A DNA stretch of 6,899 bases from Brevundimonas sp. UBA2388 (GCA_002343425.1 DDSO01000091.1:28102-35000), one strand, 5' to 3'. Shown: positions 1 to 6,100, counted from the first letter of the stretch. Numbers and translations: made by a program. The notes: generated from the letters alone by a model not told the origin.

Positions 1-855
1 CTCCGCGAAACGCTCGACGCCCACGGCCTGCTGGCGAAGAAGAGCTTCGGCCAGCACTTCCTGCTCGACCTGAACGTCACGCGAAAGATCGTGCGCCTGG
101 CCGGACCGTTCGACGGGCGGGCGGTGATCGAGGTCGGCCCCGGCCCCGGCGGACTGACGCGGGCGCTGCTGGAAAGCGACGCGGGCAAGGTCGTTCTGGT
201 CGAGAAGGACCCTCGCTTCCTGCCCCTGCTGGCCGAACTGGACGACGGCTCGGGCAGGCTGACCGTGGTCGAGGCGGATGCGCTGGGTGTGCGCGAGGCT
301 GAACTGGTCGAAGGCCCTGCCCATGTGGTCTCCAACCTGCCCTACAATGTCGGCACGCCGCTGCTGATCAAATGGCTTACCGGGCCGTGGACGCCCCATG
401 CCCTGACCCTGATGTTTCAGAAGGAGGTGGCCGAGCGGATCGTGGCCGCGCCCGGGGACGACGCCTATGGCCGGTTGGCGGTGATCGCCCAGGCGGTGTG
501 CGAGGCGAAACTGGTGATGCATCTGCCCGCCGCCGCCTTTACGCCGCCGCCCAAGGTGGCCAGTGCAGTCGTGCATCTGGTCCCGCGCGAGGACCGGCCG
601 GAACGGGCGCTGCTGGCGGCGCTGGAGCGGGTGACGGCCGCAGCCTTCGGCCAGCGGCGCAAGATGCTGCGATCCAGTCTTAAGCCGCTGGGCGGGGCCG
701 AACTGTGCGAGGCGGCCGGGCTGAGTCCCGAGGATCGGGCCGAAGTCATCGACCTGGCCGGCTTCCTGCGGCTGGCGCGGGCCGTGACGGGTGACGTGCA
801 GCCGACCGCGCCCGACAGTGGCGGGGCGACGATGATGCGGCGCAAACGCGGCTGA
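1..855 (+). CDS. rsmA: 16S rRNA adenine dimethyltransferase RsmA/KsgA, 5'-truncated by window edge
   Basis: RsmA transfers methyl groups from S-adenosylmethionine to the two adjacent adenines in the 3'-terminal hairpin of 16S rRNA, a late step of small-subunit assembly in the cytoplasm. The reading frame is open from base 1 and already reads family N-terminal sequence (AKKSFGQHFLLD, in-window codons 12-23), so the real start lies just left of the window and the GTG at 91 is internal. Visible motifs, by in-window codon: SAM-binding GPGPGG at 46-51, acidic VEKD at 67-70, EADA at 91-94, catalytic NLPY at 112-115, FTPPPKV at 180-186 and the C-terminal FGQRRKMLRSSLK at 216-228. The 284 codons present already match or exceed the E. 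coli protein (273), so only a handful should be missing. The end carries a short basic tail (MMRRKRG). Identity is secure; only the start is unknown. Confidence 0.97.
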   Translation, partial: LRETLDAHGLLAKKSFGQHFLLDLNVTRKIVRLAGPFDGRAVIEVGPGPGGLTRALLESDAGKVVLVEKDPRFLPLLAELDDGSGRLTVVEADALGVREAELVEGPAHVVSNLPYNVGTPLLIKWLTGPWTPHALTLMFQKEVAERIVAAPGDDAYGRLAVIAQAVCEAKLVMHLPAAAFTPPPKVASAVVHLVPREDRPERALLAALERVTAAAFGQRRKMLRSSLKPLGGAELCEAAGLSPEDRAEVIDLAGFLRLARAVTGDVQPTAPDSGGATMMRRKRG

Positions 856-889
856 AAGCCTTCCAGACCGCCCGGCGCCTGCGCTGAAT

Positions 890-919
890 CGGGCCGGCAT
901 TGCTTTCAATCAAGGCCCG
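890..919 (+). terminator. weak hairpin downstream of rsmA
   Basis: CGGGCC at 890-895 pairs with GGCCCG at 914-919. After a 3x3 internal loop, ATTG at 899-902 pairs with CAAT at 907-910 around a CTTT loop. The structure begins 34 bases after the rsmA stop, and no T-run follows, so it is not a classical intrinsic terminator. Bases 915-919 can pair instead with 927-931 (GCCCG/CGGGC), giving a mutually exclusive second hairpin. Termination or 3'-end protection is inferred from position only. Confidence 0.3.
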
Positions 920-980
920 GACGGTTCGGGCGGCCCAAGGTGCGAGGCTTCACAGAGGGTTCGGCCCTGTCACGCGCCCG

Positions 981-1005
981 GCAACCGCGCCGAACGCGAG
1001 GCGTT
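981..1005 (+). promoter_or_regulatory. candidate EcfG/SigT-type general stress promoter
   Basis: GCAAC at 981-985 and CGTT at 1002-1005 are separated by exactly 16 bases. The alphaproteobacterial EcfG (SigT in Caulobacter) promoter consensus is GGAAC-N16/17-CGTT, so the match is 4/5 plus 4/4. A start site about 7 bases after the CGTT would leave a leader of roughly 25 bases containing the GGAG ribosome binding site at 1025-1028, which is a sensible layout for the gene starting at 1037. The -10 box also forms one arm of a small inverted repeat (AACGC/GCGTT, 993-1005). One mismatch in a single sequence could be chance. I see no convincing housekeeping promoter in the same gap. Confidence 0.4.
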
Positions 1006-1036
1006 AGCCAAGCCCCAGACAATCGGAGACCACCAG

Positions 1037-1435
1037 ATGATACTTTCCGCAGGCACGCTCGTGGCCGTGGTCGATGGCGAGAAACTGGCGCTGTTCCACA
1101 ACACCGGGCATCAGTCCGTCGAGCTCACCCCCCGGCCTGCGCCGGAGATCGCCGAGCGCGCCTCGGGCGCCGCGGGCCGCATCTCCAGCGGGGCCAATCC
1201 CGACAACGACACCCAGGCCGAGGACGGCTTTGCGCTCGGCGTGGCCCACGTGCTGAACAAGCTGGTGCTGGACCACAAGGTCGAACACCTGCTGGTCATT
1301 GCCGCGCCCAAGACCATGGGTCAGCTGCGCAAGGGCTGGCACAAGGAGACGGCGGCGCGGCTGGTCGGTGAAATTTCCAAGGACCTGACCGGGCATACCC
1401 CGGCGCAGATCGCCGCGGCGATCGACAAGGCCTGA
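1037..1435 (+). CDS. host attachment family protein (PF10116-like)
   Basis: This 132-residue soluble protein has no signal peptide or membrane segment. It resembles the alphaproteobacterial family annotated 'protein required for attachment to host cells' (Host_attach), which has been linked to the archaeal/eukaryotic release-factor-1-like (baeRF) fold. Recognisable family blocks are the N-terminal strand VVDGEKLALFHN (11-22), the flexible GRISSGANPD (47-56), the core VIAAPKTMGQLRKGWHK (87-103) and KDLTGH (115-120) before the final helix. The start is well supported: GGAG at 1025-1028 lies 8 bases before the ATG. The gene stands alone on the plus strand, converging on gmk. Despite the family name, a role in attachment is doubtful for a small cytoplasmic protein; RNA- or ribosome-linked work under stress is an alternative based on the fold relation. 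Family assignment is confident, biochemical role unknown. Confidence 0.85.
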   Translation: MILSAGTLVAVVDGEKLALFHNTGHQSVELTPRPAPEIAERASGAAGRISSGANPDNDTQAEDGFALGVAHVLNKLVLDHKVEHLLVIAAPKTMGQLRKGWHKETAARLVGEISKDLTGHTPAQIAAAIDKA

Positions 1436-1442
1436 TCCAGGC

Positions 1443-1466
1443 CCCGCCTGCCTCCGGGCAGGCGGG
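1443..1466. terminator. bidirectional hairpin terminator between convergent genes
   Basis: CCCGCCTGCC (1443-1452) pairs perfectly with GGCAGGCGGG (1457-1466) around the loop TCCG. Read on the plus strand this is a C(UCCG)G tetraloop of the extra-stable UNCG class. The hairpin begins 8 bases after the stop of the plus-strand gene and ends 6 bases before the end of gmk, so it can serve both convergent transcripts. Neither side has a T-tract, which is common for hairpin terminators in GC-rich alphaproteobacteria. Confidence 0.75.
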
Positions 1467-1471
1467 CGGCG

Positions 1472-2113
1472 TCAGACCGCCTCGTTCAGCAGGGCGTCCT
1501 TGTAGGCCTCGATCCAGATATTGCGGAAACGCCTGGAACGCTCGGCGTGATAGATGTGGGCCAGTTCGGCGTAGCTGCGGTCGAAGTCGTCATTGACGAA
1601 GACGTAGTCGAACTGGCCGCAGTGCTCGATCTCGCCCTTGGCGTTCTGGATGCGGCGTTCGATGACCTCGTCGGCGTCCTGGGAGCGGGTGACCAGACGG
1701 CGGCGCAGTTCCTCGAGACTGGGCGGCAGGATGAAGACGCGGACGGCGTCCTCAGGGCATTTTGCGGCGATGTCGCGGGCGCCTTGCCAGTCGATGTCGA
1801 AAAGGACGTCGCGGCCCTCTGACAGGGCGCGGTCGATGGGCGCGCGCGGGCTGCCGTAGCGGGCGCCGTGGACGTCGGCCCATTCGAGGAAGGCGTCGGC
1901 GTCGATCAGGCGCTGGAACTCGGCGTCATCGACGAAATGATAGTCGCGGTCGGCGACCTCGCCGGGGCGGATGCCGCGGGTGGTCATGGAGATCGACAGT
2001 TCCAGCCCGCCATGGTCGGCCATCAGGCGGCGGCACAGGCTGGTCTTGCCGGCCCCCGAGGGGCTGGCGACGATCAGCAGGACGCCGCGGCGGGGATGGC
2101 GTTCATTCAACAT
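1472..2113 (-). CDS. gmk: guanylate kinase
   Basis: Gmk phosphorylates GMP (and dGMP) to GDP with ATP in the cytoplasm, supplying GTP and (p)ppGpp precursors. At 213 residues it is normal length. Visible features are the P-loop SPSGAGKTS at 17-25, the GMP-binding block SMTTRGIRPGE (42-52) with DYHFV at 57-61, FLEWADVHGARYGSP (75-89), DIDWQGAR (106-113), and the lid region with SQDADEVIERRIQNA. The ATG at 2113 lies inside the end of yicC: the two genes overlap by 11 bases (2103-2113), and only a weak CAGG-like ribosome binding site precedes it, so translation is probably coupled to yicC. It is the last gene of the minus-strand cluster, and its transcript should end at the hairpin at 1443-1466. 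No anomaly is seen in catalytic residues. Confidence 0.97.
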   Translation of the reverse strand: MLNERHPRRGVLLIVASPSGAGKTSLCRRLMADHGGLELSISMTTRGIRPGEVADRDYHFVDDAEFQRLIDADAFLEWADVHGARYGSPRAPIDRALSEGRDVLFDIDWQGARDIAAKCPEDAVRVFILPPSLEELRRRLVTRSQDADEVIERRIQNAKGEIEHCGQFDYVFVNDDFDRSYAELAHIYHAERSRRFRNIWIEAYKDALLNEAV

Positions 2114-2987
2114 TCTGGACCTGTTCGCGCAGCTGTTCGATCACGGCCTTGAGCTCCAGGCCGATTCCGGTGAGCGCGGTCGTAGCCGATTTCGAGCAGA
2201 GGGTGTTCGCCTCCCTCATGAATTCCTGCATCAGGAAGTCGAGTTTCCGGCCGGCGGGGGGTTGCCGCAACAGTTCGCGGGCCGAGGCGACGTGGGCGGC
2301 GAGCCGGTCCAGCTCCTCGCGGACGTCGGCCTTTGTGGCCAGCGAGGCGGCCTCGAGGAAGATGCGGTCCTCAAGACCCGGCGCATCGGGGGCCAGTTCG
2401 GTCATCCGGCGGGTGAAACGCTCGCGGATGGCGTCGGTCTGGGCGGCGGCTTCGGTCTCCGCCTGGGCGACGAGGGCGGCGATGCGGACGATGAAGTCGG
2501 TGACGACGGGCAGGAGCTGCGAGCCCTCCCGGTCGCGCGAGACCTTGAGGGCGTCGAACGCCTGATCGATCGATGCGGCCATGGCGGCTTCGACGGCAGC
2601 GCGTGCCTCGGGGTCGTCGATTTCTTCCGGGGCTTCGAGGACGCCGCGCAGGGACAGCAGGCCGTCGGCCGAGGGCGGCGTGGCACCCTCCTCCGCCAGC
2701 TGGTTGGCAAGCGCCAGGTAGCGGGCGAGGATGTCCTGATTGACCTTCAGCGAGGCGGCGCCGGGGTCAGCACGCTTGGCCTGGACTCCCAGCGTCACCT
2801 GACCGCGATTGAGGCGGGCCTGGGCGGCGGTCTTGGCATGGCGCTCGAGGCCGTCGAAACCGGGCGGGCCGCGGAAGCGGACTTCCAGATTGCGGCCGTT
2901 GACCGAACGGGCCTCGACCGACCAGGTCCAGTCGCCATGGGCGCCGTCGGCCCGGCCGAAGCCCGTCATGCCCGAGATGGCGCTCAT
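2103..2987 (-). CDS. yicC: YicC/YloC family endoribonuclease
   Basis: This 294-residue protein has the YicC-like N-terminal domain beginning SGMTGFGRADG (5-15), with VEARSVNGRNLEVR (24-37) and NRGQVTL (60-66). It also has the C-terminal DUF1732-type domain ending in the family signature GRKLDFLMQEFMREANT (246-262) and SKS (265-267). E. coli YicC is 287 residues, so length is normal. E. coli YicC and B. subtilis YloC have been reported as endoribonucleases (YicC in turnover of the small RNA RyhB); older annotation calls it a stress-induced protein. Its start codon overlaps the mltG stop as ATGA (2984-2987), and no Shine-Dalgarno is evident just upstream, so translation is probably coupled to mltG. 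Its own stop lies inside gmk. The yicC-gmk neighbourhood is widespread in bacteria, suggesting a housekeeping role. The substrate here is unknown. Confidence 0.93.
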   Translation of the reverse strand: MSAISGMTGFGRADGAHGDWTWSVEARSVNGRNLEVRFRGPPGFDGLERHAKTAAQARLNRGQVTLGVQAKRADPGAASLKVNQDILARYLALANQLAEEGATPPSADGLLSLRGVLEAPEEIDDPEARAAVEAAMAASIDQAFDALKVSRDREGSQLLPVVTDFIVRIAALVAQAETEAAAQTDAIRERFTRRMTELAPDAPGLEDRIFLEAASLATKADVREELDRLAAHVASARELLRQPPAGRKLDFLMQEFMREANTLCSKSATTALTGIGLELKAVIEQLREQVQNVE

Positions 2988-4123
2988 CCGGCGGGAGCCG
3001 GAGCAGGAATGGCGATCACCCGGGCGCCAGGGGACACAGTCACGCCGGGCGGCACGCCGTCGGAGGCAGGCGCGGCCGCATCGGGTGCGGCGGGAGCCGG
3101 CTCCGGCGCGGCGGGCGGCGGGCCGGCGCGGCGGCGCTCGATCTCGCGCCAGCGAGCGACATTGGCGAGATGCTCTTCATAGGTCCGGGCGAAGGCGTGG
3201 CCGCCCGAGCCGTCGGCGACGAAGAAGATGTCCGCAGTGGAAGGCGGATTGAGCACGGCGGCGACGGCGTCCCGGCCCGGATTGGAGATGGCCGTCGGTG
3301 GCAGGCCGTCGATCTGATAGGTGTTCCACGGATTGGGCCGGTCGAGTTCGGACCGACGCAGCCCCCGGCGAAGGGGTACGCCGCGGGTAAGGCCGTACTC
3401 GATGGTCGGGTCGCTCTCCAGCCGCATGCCGGCGCGCAGGCGGTTGGTGAAGACGGCGGCGACACGGGGGCGTTCGTGGGCCACGCCCGTCTCCTTCTCC
3501 ACGATGGAGGCGAGGATCATGGCTTCCTCGGGCGTTCGGACCACGGTGGCGGAGCCGCGCGCGGCCCACAGGCGGGCGAGGTTCTCGTCGCGGGCGCGAC
3601 GCATGCGGGCGATGACCGAGGCGCGGGTCTCGCCGCGGCTGATCTCATAGGTGTCGGGCCACAGGCTGGCCTCTTCCGGAACAGCGTCGATCGTCCCGGT
3701 CAGAATGGTCTGGTTGTTGAGGATTTCCACCGCCTGGGCCGAGGACCAGCCTTCGGGCAGGGTGACGTAGTGGCGGACCACCCGGCCCTCGACCAGCAGG
3801 ACGAGGACGGAGCGGAGCGAGGCCTTGCTGGGCACCTCATATTCGCCGGCGCGCAGCTTGCGGTCGGCGCCGGTCAGGGTGGCGGCGGCCTTGAACATGT
3901 CGGTCGAGCGGATCACCCCGGCGGACTTCAGGGTGGCGGCGATGGCGCTGACGCCCGCGCCGCTGGGCAGGCTGACGACGGTCGATTCGCCCTCGCGGGC
4001 CGCGGGGCCCGGGGCGTAGAAGACGCTCCAGGCGGCGATGAGGGCGATGATCAGGAAGGTGCTGAAGGTCGCCGTGGCGGCCAGAAACGCGGTCTTGCGG
4101 CCGGAGCGCCGCTCCACCGACAT
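2984..4123 (-). CDS. mltG: endolytic murein transglycosylase MltG
   Basis: MltG (YceG family) is an inner-membrane lytic transglycosylase that cuts nascent glycan strands and is thought to set their length. One N-terminal membrane segment spans about residues 12-35 after a basic start (RRSGRK), giving a type II topology with the catalytic part in the periplasm. A LysM-like region covers about 47-100. The YceG catalytic domain carries ASIVEKETG (205-213) with the conserved acidic pair E209/E211, NRLRAGMRLESDPTIEYG (227-244), NTYQIDGLPP (267-276) and FFVADGSGGHAF (300-311). The last 47 residues (333-379) are a Pro/Ala-rich tail absent from the 340-residue E. coli enzyme. The ATG shares one base with the fabF stop (TGATG), and a good GGAAGG site (4131-4136) lies inside the fabF end, so it can be translated both by coupling and independently. 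Confidence 0.95.
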   Translation of the reverse strand: MSVERRSGRKTAFLAATATFSTFLIIALIAAWSVFYAPGPAAREGESTVVSLPSGAGVSAIAATLKSAGVIRSTDMFKAAATLTGADRKLRAGEYEVPSKASLRSVLVLLVEGRVVRHYVTLPEGWSSAQAVEILNNQTILTGTIDAVPEEASLWPDTYEISRGETRASVIARMRRARDENLARLWAARGSATVVRTPEEAMILASIVEKETGVAHERPRVAAVFTNRLRAGMRLESDPTIEYGLTRGVPLRRGLRRSELDRPNPWNTYQIDGLPPTAISNPGRDAVAAVLNPPSTADIFFVADGSGGHAFARTYEEHLANVARWREIERRRAGPPPAAPEPAPAAPDAAAPASDGVPPGVTVSPGARVIAIPAPAPAG

Positions 4124-5403
4124 CAGCCGACCTTCCGGAAGATGACCGAGGCGTTGGTGCCGCCGAACCCGAACGAGTTGGACATGGCCACGTCGATCTC
4201 TATCGGCTGGCCCTTGCCGCGTACCAGATTCAGGGCGGTGTCACGCTCGGGATTGTCGAGATTGATGGTCGGAGGCGCGATCTGGTCGCGGATGGCCAGG
4301 ATGCAGAAGATCGCCTCGATGGCCCCGGCCGCGCCCAGCAGGTGGCCGGTCATCGACTTGGTCGAGGACAGCGCGACGTTGGGGGCGTGATCTCCCATGA
4401 GTTTCTCGATGGCCCCGGCCTCGATCCAGTCGGCCATGGTCGAGGTGCCGTGGGCGTTGACGTAGTCGATGTCCGCGGGGGTGATGCCGGCGCGCTTTAC
4501 CGCCATCTGCATGGCGCGATAGCCGCCGTCGCCGTCCTCGGCCGGGGCGGTGATGTGATAGGCGTCGCCGCTCATCCCGTAGCCGGCGACCTCGGCGTAG
4601 ATGGTCGCGCCGCGGGCTTTCGCGTGCTCGTACTCCTCCAGCACCACAATGCCCGCGCCCTCGCCCATGACGAAGCCGGAATGGTCCTTGTCCCACGGCC
4701 GCGAAGCCTTTTCGGGCGCATCATTGTAGGCGGTGCAGAGGGCCTTGCAGGCGAGGAAGCCGGCGATGCCGATGGGGACGATGGAGCTTTCCGCCCCGCC
4801 CGCGACCATGACGTCGGCGTCGTCCAGCATGATCATCCGGGCCGCGTCGCCGATGGCGTGGGCGCCCGTGGCGCAGGCGGTGACGACCGAGTGATTCGGC
4901 CCCTTGAGACCGTGGCGGATCGAGATCTGGCCGCTGGTCAGGTTGATCAGGGCCGACGGGATGAAGAAGGGGCTGACCCGGCGCGGACCCTGTTCCTTGA
5001 GAATGATGGCCGTGTCGGCGATGGGGCCGAGGCCGCCGATGCCGGAGCCGACCATGACGCCGGTGCGCTCGCGCTGCTCCTCGGTCTCGGGCTTCCAGCC
5101 GGCGTCGGCCAGGGCTTCATCGGCGGCGGCGATGGCGTAGACGATGAAGTCGTCGACCCGCTTGCGGTCCTTGGGCGACATGACCTTTTCGTGGTCGAAG
5201 ACGCCCGGCTGGCCGGGTGCGCCGCCGCCGCGACCGTCGACCGACGGAATCTCGCCCGCAATGGTGCAGCCATAGCCTTCGGTGTCGAAATTGGTGATCG
5301 GGCCGATGCCCGAGCGGCCCTCGAGGATGCCCTTCCAGTTATGCTCCACGCCCCAGCCGAGCGGGGTGAGCAGACCGAGGCCGGTGACGACGACACGGCG
5401 CAT
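4123..5403 (-). CDS. fabF: 3-oxoacyl-ACP synthase II (KAS II)
   Basis: FabF condenses malonyl-ACP with a growing acyl-ACP in fatty-acid elongation and is cytosolic. This 426-residue protein has the thiolase-fold triad of the KAS I/II class: nucleophile C177 in TACATGAH, H318 in NAHGTST and H354 in SSTKSMTGH, with K349 in the same block. The C-terminal gate and glycine loop FGFGGTN is at 411-417. These match E. coli C163, H303, K335 and H340 with a steady offset of 14-15. A Gly-rich stretch (57-68) in the N-terminal half is longer than in E. coli. The start is clear: MRRVVVTGLG, with GAGGAG at 5409-5414 five bases ahead. It follows acpP across a 107-base gap holding a large hairpin and runs directly into mltG. 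FabB (KAS I) is the only close alternative, but length and context favour FabF. Confidence 0.97.
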   Translation of the reverse strand: MRRVVVTGLGLLTPLGWGVEHNWKGILEGRSGIGPITNFDTEGYGCTIAGEIPSVDGRGGGAPGQPGVFDHEKVMSPKDRKRVDDFIVYAIAAADEALADAGWKPETEEQRERTGVMVGSGIGGLGPIADTAIILKEQGPRRVSPFFIPSALINLTSGQISIRHGLKGPNHSVVTACATGAHAIGDAARMIMLDDADVMVAGGAESSIVPIGIAGFLACKALCTAYNDAPEKASRPWDKDHSGFVMGEGAGIVVLEEYEHAKARGATIYAEVAGYGMSGDAYHITAPAEDGDGGYRAMQMAVKRAGITPADIDYVNAHGTSTMADWIEAGAIEKLMGDHAPNVALSSTKSMTGHLLGAAGAIEAIFCILAIRDQIAPPTINLDNPERDTALNLVRGKGQPIEIDVAMSNSFGFGGTNASVIFRKVG

Positions 5404-5441
5404 GTGCGCTCCTCGTTACAGAATCCTGACCACAAACAGTA

Positions 5442-5485
5442 ATGGCCGCCGGGCGGCCCCGCTAGGGGCGCGCCACGGCGGCCAT
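5442..5485 (-). terminator. 19-bp hairpin between acpP and fabF (attenuator or acpP 3' end)
   Basis: Bases 5442-5451 pair perfectly with 5476-5485 (10 bp). After a one-base bulge (5475), 5452-5455 pair with 5471-5474. After another one-base bulge (5470), 5456-5460 pair with 5465-5469, leaving a four-base loop at 5461-5464. The total is 19 pairs, nearly all G-C, starting 25 bases past the acpP stop and ending 38 bases before the fabF start. Downstream in the transcript direction comes a mixed, partly T-rich stretch (tactgtttgtgg), not a clean T-run. Partial termination or 3'-end stabilisation of an acpP message is the natural reading, because ACP is needed in large excess over FabF. The function is inferred; the pairing is directly visible. 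Confidence 0.7.
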
Positions 5486-5510
5486 CAAAGCCGTTCGAAA
5501 AGGGCGGCGA

Positions 5511-5750
5511 TCAGCCGGCCAGCTTCTCGTCGATGAACTTCACGGCGTCGCCGACCGTCTGGATGTGTTCGGCGGCGTCGTCCGGGATTTCGATGTCGAA
5601 TTCTTCCTCGAAGGCCATGACCAGTTCGACGTTGTCGAGCGAGTCAGCGCCCAGGTCGTCGATGAAGCTGGCCTTTTCAACGACCTTTTCCGGATCGGCG
5701 TCCAGGTGGTCGATGACGATCTTGCGGACGCGTTCCAGGGTGTCGGACAT
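5511..5750 (-). CDS. acpP: acyl carrier protein
   Basis: AcpP carries acyl intermediates of fatty-acid synthesis on a 4'-phosphopantetheine arm. The product is 79 residues, acidic, and opens [16 protein letters not shown]. The phosphopantetheine site is S37 in [10 protein letters not shown] (34-43), followed by the acidic recognition helix [11 protein letters not shown] (48-58) used by partner enzymes. Length and sequence are typical of housekeeping ACP. An in-frame start about 78 bases upstream would add an Arg-rich leader unlike any ACP, so the ATG at 5748-5750 is chosen. The ribosome binding site is weak (AGAGA, about 6-10 bases ahead). Gaps on both sides set it apart from fabF and the 66-residue gene; a candidate promoter and a strong hairpin lie in these gaps. 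Confidence 0.98.
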   Translation of the reverse strand: MSDTLERVRKIVIDHLDADPEKVVEKASFIDDLGADSLDNVELVMAFEEEFDIEIPDDAAEHIQTVGDAVKFIDEKLAG

Positions 5751-5864
5751 GGGTGTCTCTGCTTTCAGGGCCGCCACGGCGGCTGTTGTCTTGATTGCTG
5801 CCGTATGACGGCGGCGACGGCGACGCAAGCCTTGAACGCAGACTCAGGCCAACCGGCTGTTCAG

Positions 5865-5892
5865 GGTTTAGCACGGCGGCGCGGGCAGGAAA
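5865..5892 (-). promoter_or_regulatory. candidate housekeeping promoter for acpP
   Basis: On the minus strand, GCTAAACC (5872 to 5865) matches 7 of 8 positions of the Caulobacter housekeeping -10 element GCTANAWC. The -35 side is poor: TTTCCTG at 5892-5886, 13 bases upstream, agrees with TTGACGS at only 4 of 7 positions. A start near 5858 would give acpP a leader of about 108 bases. The box sits in the 149-base gap behind the 66-residue gene, where a separate acpP promoter would be expected. The leader also contains a GANTC site (5841-5845) and two short inverted repeats (5770-5783 and 5800-5812). The assignment rests mainly on the -10 match. Confidence 0.4.
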
Positions 5893-5899
5893 TAGCCCG

Positions 5900-6100
5900 T
5901 TACCGGGTTTGAACGCCCCGGTTGACCCACCAGACCAGCCCGCCGCCCGCCAGGGCCAGGGGCGCGCCGTAGATCGCCCAGATGATCTGGCCGGTCATGA
6001 AGCTGCCCGGCAGGATGTTGAGCCCCTGCAGGACCCAGATGATGCCGATCAGCAGCATCGGGCCGCTCAGGATGGTGGCGAGGATGCGGAGGGTTTTCAT
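5900..6100 (-). CDS. small two-helix inner-membrane protein, function unknown
   Basis: The product has 66 residues with two hydrophobic helices (about 4-26 and 39-60) joined by a short uncharged turn, NILPGSFMTGQ (28-38). Basic residues sit at the N-terminus (K2, R5) and after helix 2 (R61, R66), so both ends should face the cytoplasm and the turn the periplasm. I recall uncharacterised small bacterial proteins with a similar LQGLxxLPGSFMTG block, so this looks like a real, conserved family rather than noise, but I know no assigned role. The ATG shares one base with the fabG stop (TGATG) and has only a weak ribosome site, implying coupling to fabG. The stop lies in a small GUAA-looped stem (5896-5907, CCCG/CGGG) that might help end the transcript. 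Its place between fabG and acpP hints at a membrane-lipid-related role, which is an inference. Confidence 0.8.
   Translation of the reverse strand: MKTLRILATILSGPMLLIGIIWVLQGLNILPGSFMTGQIIWAIYGAPLALAGGGLVWWVNRGVQTR

Noticed and set aside
465..845. Minus-strand frame opposite rsmA
   Set aside because: Ser/Arg/Ala-rich antisense shadow with no recognisable motif.
91..855. rsmA starting at the GTG at 91
   Set aside because: The frame is open leftward to base 1 and encodes the conserved KKSFGQHFL block, so the gene is cut by the window edge rather than starting at 91.
940..1371. Plus-strand frame overlapping the host-attachment-family gene
   Set aside because: The Arg-rich translation looks like a frame shadow, while the other frame from 1037 has family motifs and a good ribosome binding site.
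1762..3182. Plus-strand open frames at 1762-2565 and 1971-3182 opposite gmk and yicC
   Set aside because: Arg/Ser- or Gly-rich translations without motifs, antisense to well-identified genes; no ribosome site of note.
3170..5442. Long open frames on the plus strand (3170-4390 and 4342-5442) opposite mltG and fabF
   Set aside because: They are antisense to clear, motif-bearing genes. Their translations are low-complexity Gly/Ala/Asp-rich and resemble no family. Such shadows are expected at this GC content.
5511..5828. An acpP version with an extra 26-residue Arg-rich N-terminus
   Set aside because: Acyl carrier proteins begin as MSDTLERV here, and the extension covers the probable leader region and has no family counterpart.
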